The translations under genes were made by a program, and so were the position numbers. Shown here one piece after another: positions 7,788 through 15,497 of a stretch of 31,925 bases of DNA. Within the stretch, counting starts at the first letter, position 1; every line of letters begins with the position of its first letter. The notes below the pieces were generated by a model. The model was not told the origin of the DNA and did not search any database. It saw nothing but the letters and a program-made list of their open reading frames with translations. The stretch comes from Rikenellaceae bacterium (lineage in GTDB: Bacteria > Bacteroidota > Bacteroidia > Bacteroidales > UBA932). Where the stretch lies: NCBI GenBank assembly GCA_900771005.1, contig CAAGMI010000040.1:1-31925 (forward strand). Direction: 5' to 3'.

Positions 7788-8157
7788 GTTTTTTATTGAT
7801 CTTTATGTGGATATCTCCGTGGGAAGACCATATTTCAGCTTCTGACACATCGTCCAAAGGGAGACGGACCGATTCCAAAGGATTCTGAAGCGGCTCCTCT
7901 GCAGTGGAAAATGCATCGGAAGCGGCTCCGTACCAGTGAAGGATCTGTTCCGCATAGCCTTTGAATAATTTTCCCTTATCGGTCAGTCTCACTTCCCCCC
8001 TCAGTCTTTCAAACAGGACAGCTCCAAGGGTTTTCTCCAACTCAGCGATATTCTGACTGACTGCAGGCTGGCTTACGTGCAATTTCTTTGAGGCCAGAGT
8101 AAAACTCCCCTCCTGCGCCACAGTAAGGAATACCCTCAATCTGAAATCTTCAAGCAT
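7783..8157 (-). CDS. LysR-type DNA-binding domain protein lacking the effector domain
   Basis: A 124-residue protein whose residues 1-65 are a standard LysR winged helix-turn-helix: MLEDFRLRVFLTVAQEGSFT, then ASKKLHVSQPAVSQNIAELE and LGAVLFERLRGEVRLTDKG. A short helix follows (KLFKGYAEQILHWYGAA) and then a brief tail. The co-inducer-binding domain of about 200 residues found in full LysR proteins is absent, and I see no remnant downstream because nifJ converges there. Either it is a natural short LysR-like regulator or a truncated remnant. The ORF is intact and has a TAnnTTTG promoter, which favours a working protein. It diverges from the M16 protease gene, a plausible target by position. No ligand can be inferred. 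Confidence 0.85.
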   Translation of the reverse strand: MLEDFRLRVFLTVAQEGSFTLASKKLHVSQPAVSQNIAELEKTLGAVLFERLRGEVRLTDKGKLFKGYAEQILHWYGAASDAFSTAEEPLQNPLESVRLPLDDVSEAEIWSSHGDIHIKINKKQ

Positions 8158-8176
8158 ATAACAAAAACTTATATCA

Positions 8177-8184
8177 CAAAAGTA
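8177..8184 (-). promoter_or_regulatory. Promoter of the LysR-type gene
   Basis: The minus strand reads TACTTTTG, a TAnnTTTG match, with a 19-nt gap to the ATG at 8157. Confidence 0.5.
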
Positions 8185-8205
8185 ATATTTTTTATAATCG
8201 GGTGG

Positions 8206-8224
8206 AATAATTATTGTATATTTG
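8206..8224 (+). promoter_or_regulatory. Promoter of the M16 protease gene, with adjacent palindrome
   Basis: TATATTTG at 8217-8224 is a TAnnTTTG box; the leader to the ATG at 8276 is about 45 nt. Directly upstream, 8206-8215 is the perfect 10-bp palindrome AATAATTATT, a possible operator between the LysR-type gene and the protease. The operator role is a guess. Confidence 0.5.
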
Positions 8225-8275
8225 GTGTGTTAGTTAAATAGTACACTTGTAAAGATTGTTTAATCAAAATATCAA

Positions 8276-11080
8276 ATGAAAAGAACCTTAATCGTAGTCG
8301 CAGCGCTCTTCAGCGCAGCACTTTGTTTCGGCCAGGGTATTCAGGCCCTGCCTAACGATCCGGAAGTCAAGACGGGAAAGCTTGACAACGGAATGACCTA
8401 TTACATCAGGCACAATGAGAAACCGGCACAGAGAGCCGAGTTCTACCTTGCCACCAATGTGGGAGCAATCCAGGAAGGAGAAGGTCAGGACGGTCTCGCC
8501 CACTTCCTCGAGCACATGTGCTTCAACGGACTGAAGAATCTCCCGGGTAAGCAGATGCTCGACTATCTGCAGAACATAGGAGCGGAATTCGGACGCAACA
8601 TCAACGCATCCACAGGAGTTGAACAGACACAGTATATGCTCAACAATATCCCTGTAATCCGTGAAGGCATCATAGACACCTGCCTGCTCATCATGCACGA
8701 TTACTCACATTTCGTTCTCAACGAACCTGAGGAGATCGATGCCGAGCGCGGAGTCATCCTTGAGGAAAAACGCACCAGGAACACGGCAAGCTGGCGTATG
8801 TTCGAGAAGAGTGCCCCTTATTATTACGGTGACAGCAAATATGCCACCTGTAATATCATAGGTAGCGAGCAGACACTCAAGACATTCACCCCGGAAACCA
8901 TCAAGAACTATTACGAGACCTGGTACCGTCCTGACATGCAGGCCCTTATAGTTGTCGGAGATATTGATGTCGATCAGATATACAACAAGATCGTCAAGCT
9001 GTTCGCCGACATTCCGGCACCTGAGCACCCGACAGAAAAGATTATGCCGGCAGTTCCTCTCAACGATGAGCCTGTAGTAGGTATCCTTACTGATCCTGAA
9101 AACACCCAGACACAGGTTGAGTTCATCTGGAAGACCGGAGAGCCAACCCCTAAGGAGATCAAGGGCACGGCCGTCGGATATATGGAAAATATCCTCAAAT
9201 ACGTCATCAGCAGTGTCATGAGCGAAAGATTCAATGACATCGTTTCCAAACCGGATGCTCCGTTCCTTGGCGCATCGTTCGGTGTAGGCGAACTTTCCAA
9301 GACCTGCGAGGCCGTATTCGGGAATGTTGTATGCGACAACGCGAAAACTCTTGAAGCATGCAAAGCCCTGCTCGTAGAGATTGAGAAAGCAAAGCGTTAC
9401 GGCTTCACCGATGATGAGGTTGACAGAGTCAAGGAAGACATCATCAAGTCCTGCAAGGATGACATCACAGGCAAGGAATCAAGAATGAACGCAAACTTCA
9501 TCCAGCCTATCATGAGTCATTTCTTCAACGGCACACCATACATGGACCCTGAGACAGAGCTTCAGATTGCACAGGCAATATGTGCTCAGATCAACGCACA
9601 GGTAATGAATCAGGTCCTCGCCCAGATGATCACAGGAGAACATCTCGTAATCGTTTACGAAGGTGTGGACAAGCCTGATCAGGTTCACCCTACAGAGGAG
9701 CAGCTTCTCGCGCTTGTTGAAGAAGTCAAGAACTCTGACATTCAGGCAAATGCGGCCGAAGCAATCAACAAGGACTTCATGGCAGGACGCACAGTCAAGG
9801 CAGGCAAGATCAAGAAAGCATCAGAAGGACAGTACGGTTCACAGGTTTGGACACTCAGCAACGGGCTCAAAGTCATTGTCCTCCCTACCGAATACAAGAA
9901 GGACCAAATCATTTTCTCTCTTCGCAAAAAAGGTGGACTCAGCCTTGTAGACGAAAAAGACCTGGCCTCATTCGATGATAATGTTGCTACATTGTTCATC
10001 AGCAACAGCGGTATCGCAGACTTCCCTAATACAACCGTACAGAAAATGCTCAGCGGAAAGAACATCGGTGTAAACACAAGCATTTCCGACGCATCATTCA
10101 CCGTCAGCGGATCATGTTCACCTGAAGACATCGAAACAGCATTGCAGATTTTCAATCTGACTTTCACTGCACCACGTTTCGACGAGGACGAGTGGAACGT
10201 CGGAATCAACCAGTTGAAGGCTATCATTCCGAACTTAATCAGCACTCCTGACTATGCACTTCAGAAGCATATCTACGATGACCTCTATGTAGGTGACAGA
10301 AGAAAACTCATTTCAGAAGAGACAATTGAGAAAGCAAACCTTGAAACATACAAGAGATACTATGAGTCATTCACTTCTGATATCGCAGGAGCTACACTCT
10401 ACCTTGTTGGAAACGTCGACACGGAATCACTCAAGCCACTTGTAGAAAAATACTGTGCTAGTCTTCCTAAGGGAAAGAAGGCATCCGACTGGAACCTTGA
10501 CAACGTCACCAGATTCGTCAAGGGCACAGATGCAGACATCTTCAAGACAAAGATGAATACACCGAAGGTAACGGCAGTACAGGTTTACAATGCCGACATT
10601 CCTTTCACTCTACAGAAGAAAGCGGATCTCAATGCTGCGTCCTTCATTCTCGATATGATCTATACGGCCACACTCCGTGAGGAGGAGGGCGGCACGTACG
10701 GTGCATCTTCAAGTGTTGACTTCGGATATGAGCCTTTCGACAGAGCCCTCATCCAGGTCGCTTTCGAGACGAATACAGAGCAGCAGGAGAAACTCCGCGA
10801 GCTTGCAATCAAAGGGCTCAGAGACCTTGTTGAAAACGGCCCTACCGAGGAGAATCTTTCACGTGCAATCGAAAATGCCAAGAAGAACCTTCCGGAAAGC
10901 CGAATCACTAACAACTACTGGCTCAATGCTCTGCGTTACAACGAAACACGCGGCGGAGACTATGATGCAGAATATGAGAATGCAGTCAACAATATCACTG
11001 CAGAAGGCATCAAGGCTGTTCTCAACGAGATTCTTTCTCAGAACAACTTCTTCGAGCTTGTAATGCTTCCTGAAGAATAG
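8276..11080 (+). CDS. Secreted M16 family zinc metalloprotease (pitrilysin-like)
   Basis: A 934-residue protein with an N-terminal signal peptide (MKRTLIVVAALFSAALCFGQ, cleavage probably near residue 20), so it acts in the periplasm or outside. The inverted zinc motif HFLEH is at residues 76-80, and the third ligand Glu is at 157 in IDAERGVILEE, 77 residues later as in pitrilysins. The second M16 half starts near residue 510 (VWTLSNGLKVIVLPTEY); it has no HxxEH and should be the catalytically inactive partner fused in one chain. Later segments TLREEEGGTYGASSS fit M16 C-terminal domains. M16 enzymes degrade peptides inside a closed chamber; the natural substrate is not known here. Codon use resembles nifJ and the ribosomal genes, suggesting high expression. 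Confidence 0.94.
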   Translation: MKRTLIVVAALFSAALCFGQGIQALPNDPEVKTGKLDNGMTYYIRHNEKPAQRAEFYLATNVGAIQEGEGQDGLAHFLEHMCFNGLKNLPGKQMLDYLQNIGAEFGRNINASTGVEQTQYMLNNIPVIREGIIDTCLLIMHDYSHFVLNEPEEIDAERGVILEEKRTRNTASWRMFEKSAPYYYGDSKYATCNIIGSEQTLKTFTPETIKNYYETWYRPDMQALIVVGDIDVDQIYNKIVKLFADIPAPEHPTEKIMPAVPLNDEPVVGILTDPENTQTQVEFIWKTGEPTPKEIKGTAVGYMENILKYVISSVMSERFNDIVSKPDAPFLGASFGVGELSKTCEAVFGNVVCDNAKTLEACKALLVEIEKAKRYGFTDDEVDRVKEDIIKSCKDDITGKESRMNANFIQPIMSHFFNGTPYMDPETELQIAQAICAQINAQVMNQVLAQMITGEHLVIVYEGVDKPDQVHPTEEQLLALVEEVKNSDIQANAAEAINKDFMAGRTVKAGKIKKASEGQYGSQVWTLSNGLKVIVLPTEYKKDQIIFSLRKKGGLSLVDEKDLASFDDNVATLFISNSGIADFPNTTVQKMLSGKNIGVNTSISDASFTVSGSCSPEDIETALQIFNLTFTAPRFDEDEWNVGINQLKAIIPNLISTPDYALQKHIYDDLYVGDRRKLISEETIEKANLETYKRYYESFTSDIAGATLYLVGNVDTESLKPLVEKYCASLPKGKKASDWNLDNVTRFVKGTDADIFKTKMNTPKVTAVQVYNADIPFTLQKKADLNAASFILDMIYTATLREEEGGTYGASSSVDFGYEPFDRALIQVAFETNTEQQEKLRELAIKGLRDLVENGPTEENLSRAIENAKKNLPESRITNNYWLNALRYNETRGGDYDAEYENAVNNITAEGIKAVLNEILSQNNFFELVMLPEE

Positions 11081-11094
11081 CATATAGCATTACA

Positions 11095-11177
11095 AAAGAC
11101 AGAAGCCATCACCGGAATCGGCGGATCTGAGCCTGCTTCCGCAGGAAACGCCGCTCCCGGTGATGGCTTCTGTCTTT
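11095..11177 (+). terminator. Large stem-loop terminator after the M16 gene
   Basis: A perfect 21-bp stem (11095-11115 with 11157-11177) encloses a second stem CGGCG/CGCCG (11119-11123 with 11149-11153) and an inner hairpin CCTGC-TTCC-GCAGG (11132-11145). A T6 run follows at 11179-11184. It is unusually long for an intrinsic terminator. The promoter of the next gene begins only 10 nt past the stem. Confidence 0.85.
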
Positions 11178-11186
11178 GTTTTTTAC

Positions 11187-11194
11187 TATCTTTG
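11187..11194 (+). promoter_or_regulatory. Promoter of the adenine-deaminase-like gene (leaderless)
   Basis: TATCTTTG, a perfect TAnnTTTG box, with only 5 nt before the ATG at 11200. Transcription should start at or next to the start codon. Confidence 0.65.
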
Positions 11195-11199
11195 CCGGT

Positions 11200-12201
11200 A
11201 TGAAAAAGACTCTAAAGCATATAGTTGCAGCATTGCTTGCTGCAGTATCTGTCTGCGCCTGCACACAACGCAGCCAGACAGTGAAGATAAGCGGCCATAT
11301 AATCGATCCGCAAAGCCAGGAACAGTATGACGGCACACTGAGCATAAAATCCGGCAAGATTATCAAAATCAAGAGGGAAGGCGTCGCTGCGGACGCTCCT
11401 TACATTGTCCAGGGTTATGCCGATACTCCGGTTCATATTGAGAACACGCTGCTGACTCCCGAAAATTACGCAGCCAACGCCGTCAGGAGCGGCGTGATAG
11501 CTTCGGAACTCGAATACGACAGGATAGTTGACATTCTAGGGAAGGACGGTGAAGATTTCATAAAGGCAAACTGTTCAAAAGTACATTTCCACTTTGACCT
11601 GAAGGCCGGACGACTCCGCAGGGGAGACAATGCGGACTTCATCCTGATAGACAACCTTGAGGACTGTAATGTTCTGGCTACATATATCGACGGTCTGGCC
11701 GTTTATGAGAACGGGGAATTGAACGAGGCCCTGTTCTGGAAGGGAGAGATGCCGCAGAATCAGCTCAACAACTTCGGTGCAGTCACCATAAGTACAGATG
11801 ACATCAAATCCTACGAAGGTTACGACACTGGTTCAGACAAGGTCAAGATGGTCAAGATAGACAGATTCGGACTTTCAGCTCCCATAGTGTCTTTTGTCAA
11901 CGGTCTGGGGCTGAAGAAAGGAGCCATTGCCTCCAGCATAGCTGACGGCACCCAGGACATCATAGCCATCGGTGTCAATGATTCTGATATCGCAGCCGCA
12001 ATAAATCTTATCGTCGAACAACAAGGCGGCATAGTCGTAGTCAGTCCTGATGACATACAGTCACTTCCTCTGCCAATAGCCGGACTACTCTCCCCTCTCG
12101 ACGCCGGATCAGTTTACACCCAGTATGAAAAATTGAAAGACCAGGCAATTTTCCAGGGGTACGATTTCGGCAACTACGGATTTGACTTCAGAGGACTTTA
12201 G
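11200..12201 (+). CDS. Adenine-deaminase-like predicted lipoprotein lacking the catalytic barrel
   Basis: A 333-residue protein with a lipoprotein-like signal (MKKTLKHIVAALLAAVSVCAC; lipobox VCAC is weak). Residues 26-120 resemble the N-terminal part of adenine deaminase (Ade, about 580 residues): where Ade has PGFID-HVHIESS and DPHEIANVLG, this has QGYADTPVHIENT and ELEYDRIVDILG, so the first metal His is Pro and the second site is gone. The sequence then jumps to LKAGRLRRGDNADFILIDNL, normally after the TIM barrel, and continues into an Ade C-terminal-like domain (LGLKKGAIASSIADGTQDIIAIGVNDSDI), where the AHDSHN motif is ADGTQDI. No stop or frameshift interrupts it. It is probably not a deaminase. 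I chose ATG 11200; an upstream TTG at 11176 would read through the promoter. Confidence 0.8.
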   Translation: MKKTLKHIVAALLAAVSVCACTQRSQTVKISGHIIDPQSQEQYDGTLSIKSGKIIKIKREGVAADAPYIVQGYADTPVHIENTLLTPENYAANAVRSGVIASELEYDRIVDILGKDGEDFIKANCSKVHFHFDLKAGRLRRGDNADFILIDNLEDCNVLATYIDGLAVYENGELNEALFWKGEMPQNQLNNFGAVTISTDDIKSYEGYDTGSDKVKMVKIDRFGLSAPIVSFVNGLGLKKGAIASSIADGTQDIIAIGVNDSDIAAAINLIVEQQGGIVVVSPDDIQSLPLPIAGLLSPLDAGSVYTQYEKLKDQAIFQGYDFGNYGFDFRGL

Positions 12202-12225
12202 AGCAGAGGTTACAGGTAAACAGGA

Positions 12226-12291
12226 ACAGACAGCCCCCGATCGGCACCGAATCATCCGCATGCGCGGAAAGGCCGACCGGGGGCTGTCTGT
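12226..12291. terminator. Large stem-loop between convergent genes
   Basis: A 20-bp stem with one mismatch (12226-12245 with 12272-12291) and an inner CCGC/GCGG pair (12256-12259 with 12264-12267). It lies between the adenine-deaminase-like gene and the convergent ferredoxin and could end both transcripts. The T-runs on either side are weak, so the terminator role is inferred from position and stem strength. Confidence 0.7.
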
Positions 12292-12309
12292 ATCCGTTAT
12301 GCTGTTATT

Positions 12310-12483
12310 TTACTCTGCTGGAGAAATTGCTCCCATAGGGCAAGCGTCAGCGCAGGTACCGCAGTCAACGCAAACCTCAGGATCGATAGAATAAACGTCA
12401 CCTTCGCGGATGGCTCCGGAAGGACAGACACCCTGGCAAGTTCCACAAGCCACGCAGGTATCAGGAGAAATCTTGTAAGCCAT
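12310..12483 (-). CDS. 2[4Fe-4S] ferredoxin
   Basis: A 57-residue bacterial-type ferredoxin with two cluster motifs: C10-x2-C13-x2-C16-x3-C20-P and C38-x2-C41-x2-C44-x3-C48-P. It is a small soluble low-potential electron carrier. A likely role is accepting electrons from NifJ, but that is inferred from family knowledge, not linkage. The start is the ATG at 12483 (MAYKISPDTC), the usual N-terminus; an upstream in-frame ATG at 12522 would put the promoter inside the gene. It is a single-gene unit with its own promoter, and it ends 18 nt from the large stem-loop at 12226-12291. Confidence 0.95.
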   Translation of the reverse strand: MAYKISPDTCVACGTCQGVCPSGAIREGDVYSIDPEVCVDCGTCADACPMGAISPAE

Positions 12484-12519
12484 AATTATAAATTTTAAAA
12501 GTTTTCTTTTAATGGTGTA

Positions 12520-12527
12520 CAAATTTA
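12520..12527 (-). promoter_or_regulatory. Promoter of the ferredoxin gene
   Basis: The minus strand reads TAAATTTG with an upstream TTGACA whose TTG lies 20 nt before the box, close to the consensus spacing. The leader to the ATG at 12483 is about 30 nt and AT-rich. Confidence 0.65.
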
Positions 12528-12574
12528 ATAAGGTAAATTTGAATTGTCAAGTTTCCGTGGAAAGAAATTTGTAG

Positions 12575-12582
12575 TACCTTTG
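12575..12582 (+). promoter_or_regulatory. Promoter of the DUF1573-parE-acyltransferase unit (leaderless)
   Basis: TACCTTTG is followed by 5 nt and then the GTG start codon at 12588. A second box-like TAAATTTG lies at 12534-12541. The spacing predicts a leaderless mRNA that begins at GTG. Confidence 0.6.
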
Positions 12583-12587
12583 CAATC

Positions 12588-12962
12588 GTGAAAGCATTAT
12601 TTGTGACATTGGCTCTGGCCCTCGGGATAGTTTTCGGAGAAAGCGCGGAATTCGACAAGACGGTACACGATTTCGGCACCATCAGTCTCAAGGACGGACC
12701 TCAGAAATGTACGTTTAACGTCAAGAACACAGGAAGCGACTCGCTTACGATCTACACTGTAGTCTCTTCCTGCGGATGCACTGACGTGGATTGGACAAGA
12801 AAAAGCCTGGCTCCCGGGGAAAGCGGAGTCATCAATGCCACATATTCCAATGATGAGGGAACATTCCCTTTCGACAAGACCCTGACGGTCTATCTGTCGG
12901 TTATGAGCAAGCCTGTGATCCTTCATCTCCGTGGTGAAGTCACGAACAAGAAAAGCAAATAG
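12588..12962 (+). CDS. DUF1573 domain secreted protein
   Basis: A 124-residue protein with a short signal-like N-terminus (MKALFVTLALALGIVFGESA) followed by one DUF1573 domain. The family marks are FDKTVHDFGTI near residue 22, FNVKNTGSDSLTI, and the VSSCGCTDVDW block, ending with PVILHLRGEV. DUF1573 is an Ig-like beta fold common in Bacteroidota and likely exported; its function is unknown. The start is GTG, chosen because the promoter box ends 5 nt before it and there is no closer ATG. It lies 3 nt upstream of parE, so the two are co-transcribed. Confidence 0.88.
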   Translation: MKALFVTLALALGIVFGESAEFDKTVHDFGTISLKDGPQKCTFNVKNTGSDSLTIYTVVSSCGCTDVDWTRKSLAPGESGVINATYSNDEGTFPFDKTLTVYLSVMSKPVILHLRGEVTNKKSK

Positions 12963-12965
12963 TAT

Positions 12966-14852
12966 ATGGCAACTGAACCCATCAGCAACTATACAGACGA
13001 CAACATAAAAACCCTTGAAGGCGTCCAGCATATAAGGATGCGCCCGGGAATGTACATCGGACGTCTCGGGAACGGAAACAACCCCGGAGACGGCATCTAT
13101 GTGCTGCTGAAAGAGGTTGTCGACAATTCCATCGATGAATTCGCGATGGGGTTCGGCAAACAGATCGTCATTGACATTGAAGACAACCGTGTGAAGGTCA
13201 GGGATTTCGGGCGCGGTATTCCTCTGGATTCCGTTGTCAAGGCCGTAAGCGTACTCAACACGGGAGGAAAGTTCGACGACAAGGCATTCAAGAAATCAGT
13301 CGGTCTCAACGGTGTGGGTACGAAAGCCGTAAACGCGCTCTCCCAGGATTTCTACGTATGCTCACACAGGGACGGGATGTGTTCCTGGGCCAGATTCTCC
13401 TGCGGTGAGATGACCGGCAGCGGAAAGGAGCCGACAAAGGAAAAGAACGGCACGCTGGTGGAGTTTTACCCCGACCCGGCAATGTTCAAGGATTTCCACT
13501 ATAATATGGATTATGTGGAAACGATGGTCAAGAACTACTCCTATCTCAAGAAAGGACTCACGCTGACTCTCAACGGCACTCCGTACAAGTCAGAGAACGG
13601 GCTTCTGGACCTTGTCAACGAAAACCTCAGCGAGGAGCCGCTGTACGCACCTATCCATCTTGAAGGAGAAGACATAGAGATTGTCCTCACACACGGAAAC
13701 GGCATCGGAGAAAACATAAAGTCTTTCGTCAACGGTCAGTACACCAGCGACGGAGGAACCCACCTTGCCGCTTACAGGGAAGCAATAGCCAAGACACTGA
13801 AAGACTTCTACAAGAAGAATTATGCTCCGGAAGACTGCCGGCAGGGCGTTGTAGGAGCCATAAGCATACAGATACAGGAGCCTACTTTCGAGGCTCAGAC
13901 CAAGGTCAAGCTCGGTTCCGTGTATATGTGGGAGAAGCCTGACAAGGGAGAGCACGGACAGACCATCAGATCGTTCGTCAATGACTTTCTTGCAAAGAAC
14001 CTGGACAACTACCTCCACATGCATCTGGACGTGGTCCCGGTGATAGAGGAAAAGATAAAGTCCAGCCAGCAGGAACGCGAGGAGATCTCAGGCATACAGA
14101 AGAAGACAAGGGAGCGCAACAAACGCGCGAACGTATATAACCGCAAGCTCCGCGACTGCCGTTTCCACTACAACGACAAGGTTACGGAGAAGACTCAGGA
14201 GGACATCGAACGTTCAAGCATATTCATCACCGAGGGTGACTCCGCAAGCGGAACCATCACAAAGGCAAGGAATGCGAATTATCAGGCGGTATTCTCTCTC
14301 AGGGGCAAGCCTATCAACTGCTACAAGGAAAGCAGGAAGAAGGTTGCCGAAAACGAAGAGCTCAACCTGCTCATTTCCGCACTGGGCGTTGAAGAGGACC
14401 TTGAAAACCTGCGTTACAACCAGATCATAGTGGCAACCGATGCCGATGATGACGGAATGCACATCAGGATGCTGGTGCTCACTTTCTTCATGAAATACTA
14501 CCCGGACCTTATCAGAAGGGGTCACGTGCATATTCTTCAGACTCCACTCTTCAGGGTCAGGAACAAGAAGGCCAACAGATACTGCTACGATCAGGAAGAG
14601 AAGGAAAAGGCCGTCAGGGAGCTCAAGACAGGCATTGAAATCACAAGATTCAAAGGTCTCGGAGAGATTTCTTACGACGAGTTCAAGGATTTCATCGGAG
14701 AGGACATGAGACTGGACCTGGTAAAGATTTCCGACGAAGAGTCAATCGCCGACATCATGGCCTTCTATATGGGGGACAACACTCCAGACAGGCAGCTTTT
14801 CATACGTCAGAACCTCCGCTCCGAAAAAGAGCTGGACGATATAGATATTTAA
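12966..14852 (+). CDS. parE: DNA topoisomerase IV subunit B
   Basis: The ATPase subunit of a type IIA topoisomerase that decatenates chromosomes with ParC. The 628 residues carry the GHKL ATPase motifs (VVDNSIDEFAMG, VRDFGRGIP, GLNGVGTKAVNALS), a transducer domain, and the TOPRIM motifs ITEGDSASG near residue 421 and TDADDDGMHI near 491, ending with the GLGE-containing RFKGLGEISYDEF. The H-xR-PGMYIGRLG start and length suit ParE rather than full-length GyrB; GyrB cannot be wholly excluded without alignment. It is downstream of a DUF1573 gene and 4 nt upstream of an acyltransferase. No parC is adjacent within this window. Confidence 0.9.
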   Translation: MATEPISNYTDDNIKTLEGVQHIRMRPGMYIGRLGNGNNPGDGIYVLLKEVVDNSIDEFAMGFGKQIVIDIEDNRVKVRDFGRGIPLDSVVKAVSVLNTGGKFDDKAFKKSVGLNGVGTKAVNALSQDFYVCSHRDGMCSWARFSCGEMTGSGKEPTKEKNGTLVEFYPDPAMFKDFHYNMDYVETMVKNYSYLKKGLTLTLNGTPYKSENGLLDLVNENLSEEPLYAPIHLEGEDIEIVLTHGNGIGENIKSFVNGQYTSDGGTHLAAYREAIAKTLKDFYKKNYAPEDCRQGVVGAISIQIQEPTFEAQTKVKLGSVYMWEKPDKGEHGQTIRSFVNDFLAKNLDNYLHMHLDVVPVIEEKIKSSQQEREEISGIQKKTRERNKRANVYNRKLRDCRFHYNDKVTEKTQEDIERSSIFITEGDSASGTITKARNANYQAVFSLRGKPINCYKESRKKVAENEELNLLISALGVEEDLENLRYNQIIVATDADDDGMHIRMLVLTFFMKYYPDLIRRGHVHILQTPLFRVRNKKANRYCYDQEEKEKAVRELKTGIEITRFKGLGEISYDEFKDFIGEDMRLDLVKISDEESIADIMAFYMGDNTPDRQLFIRQNLRSEKELDDIDI

Positions 14853-14856
14853 GGAA

Positions 14857-15414
14857 ATGTCACCCAAATTCGCAGAATTCCTGCTGTGCAGGGTAATGGG
14901 TTGGACCCGTACGGAAGGACTGATCCCGGAAGAGAAATCAGTGGTCCTCGCCGCACCTCATACAAGCATCTGGGACTTCGTGATCGGATATCTTTACTAC
15001 CGGTCGATTGGAGGTCACCTGAAGGTAATGATAAAGAAGGAAGCTTTCTTCCCGCCACTTGGATGGCTGCTGAAGTCTGTGGGAGCTTTCCCGATAGACA
15101 GGAAGAATTCAGGATCCCTCGTCAAGAGTCTGATCGAGGAAATGAACAGATACAAGGGAGAGTTTCATCTGGTGATATGCCCGGAAGGCACCAGAAAGCC
15201 TGTAAAGAAGTGGAAGACAGGATACCACACCATCGCCACACAGACAGGTCTGCCAGTATATCTTTCCCATTGGGATTTCAAGACAAAGACAGTCGGAAGA
15301 GGTGAAAGGTTTGAACTGACCGACGACCCGCGCACAGACACTGACCGAATACAGAAGAAATATGAGGAAATGCATCTTACCGGGCTTCACCCCGAAAACT
15401 ATATAACTCATTGA
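14857..15414 (+). CDS. PlsC-like 1-acyl-glycerol-3-phosphate acyltransferase family protein
   Basis: A 185-residue acyltransferase of the PlsC/LPLAT superfamily. The catalytic Hx4D motif is H35-TSIW-D40 (AAPHTSIWDF), followed by FPIDRKNSGSLV and CPEGTRKPVKKWKTG, the glycerol-phosphate-binding EGTR block. There is no clear transmembrane segment, so it is a short, probably membrane-associated form. The HTSxWDF variant occurs in short bacterial acyltransferases whose acceptor is not always lysophosphatidate, so the precise substrate is open. It is the last gene of the DUF1573-parE unit (4-nt gap). The TTG of the rpsF promoter overlaps its stop codon. Confidence 0.85.
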   Translation: MSPKFAEFLLCRVMGWTRTEGLIPEEKSVVLAAPHTSIWDFVIGYLYYRSIGGHLKVMIKKEAFFPPLGWLLKSVGAFPIDRKNSGSLVKSLIEEMNRYKGEFHLVICPEGTRKPVKKWKTGYHTIATQTGLPVYLSHWDFKTKTVGRGERFELTDDPRTDTDRIQKKYEEMHLTGLHPENYITH

Positions 15415-15440
15415 TTTTTGATAAAATATTGCTATATTTG
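15411..15440 (+). promoter_or_regulatory. Promoter of the rpsF-rpsR-rplI operon
   Basis: TTG (15411-15413), exactly 19 nt, then TATATTTG (15433-15440): a textbook Bacteroidota promoter. The leader to the rpsF ATG is about 50 nt. The inverted repeat CAGCCCC/GGGGCTG (15441-15447 with 15466-15472) begins right after the box and spans the expected transcription start. Confidence 0.8.
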
Positions 15441-15497
15441 CAGCCCCTTTGAGCATATGCCCATCGGGGCTGAATTATTAATTAATTATCAATCAAA

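Noticed and set aside
11176..11199. Upstream TTG start that would lengthen the adenine-deaminase-like protein
   Set aside because: It would make the promoter box TATCTTTG coding sequence and add residues before a good signal peptide; ATG 11200 fits a leaderless start.
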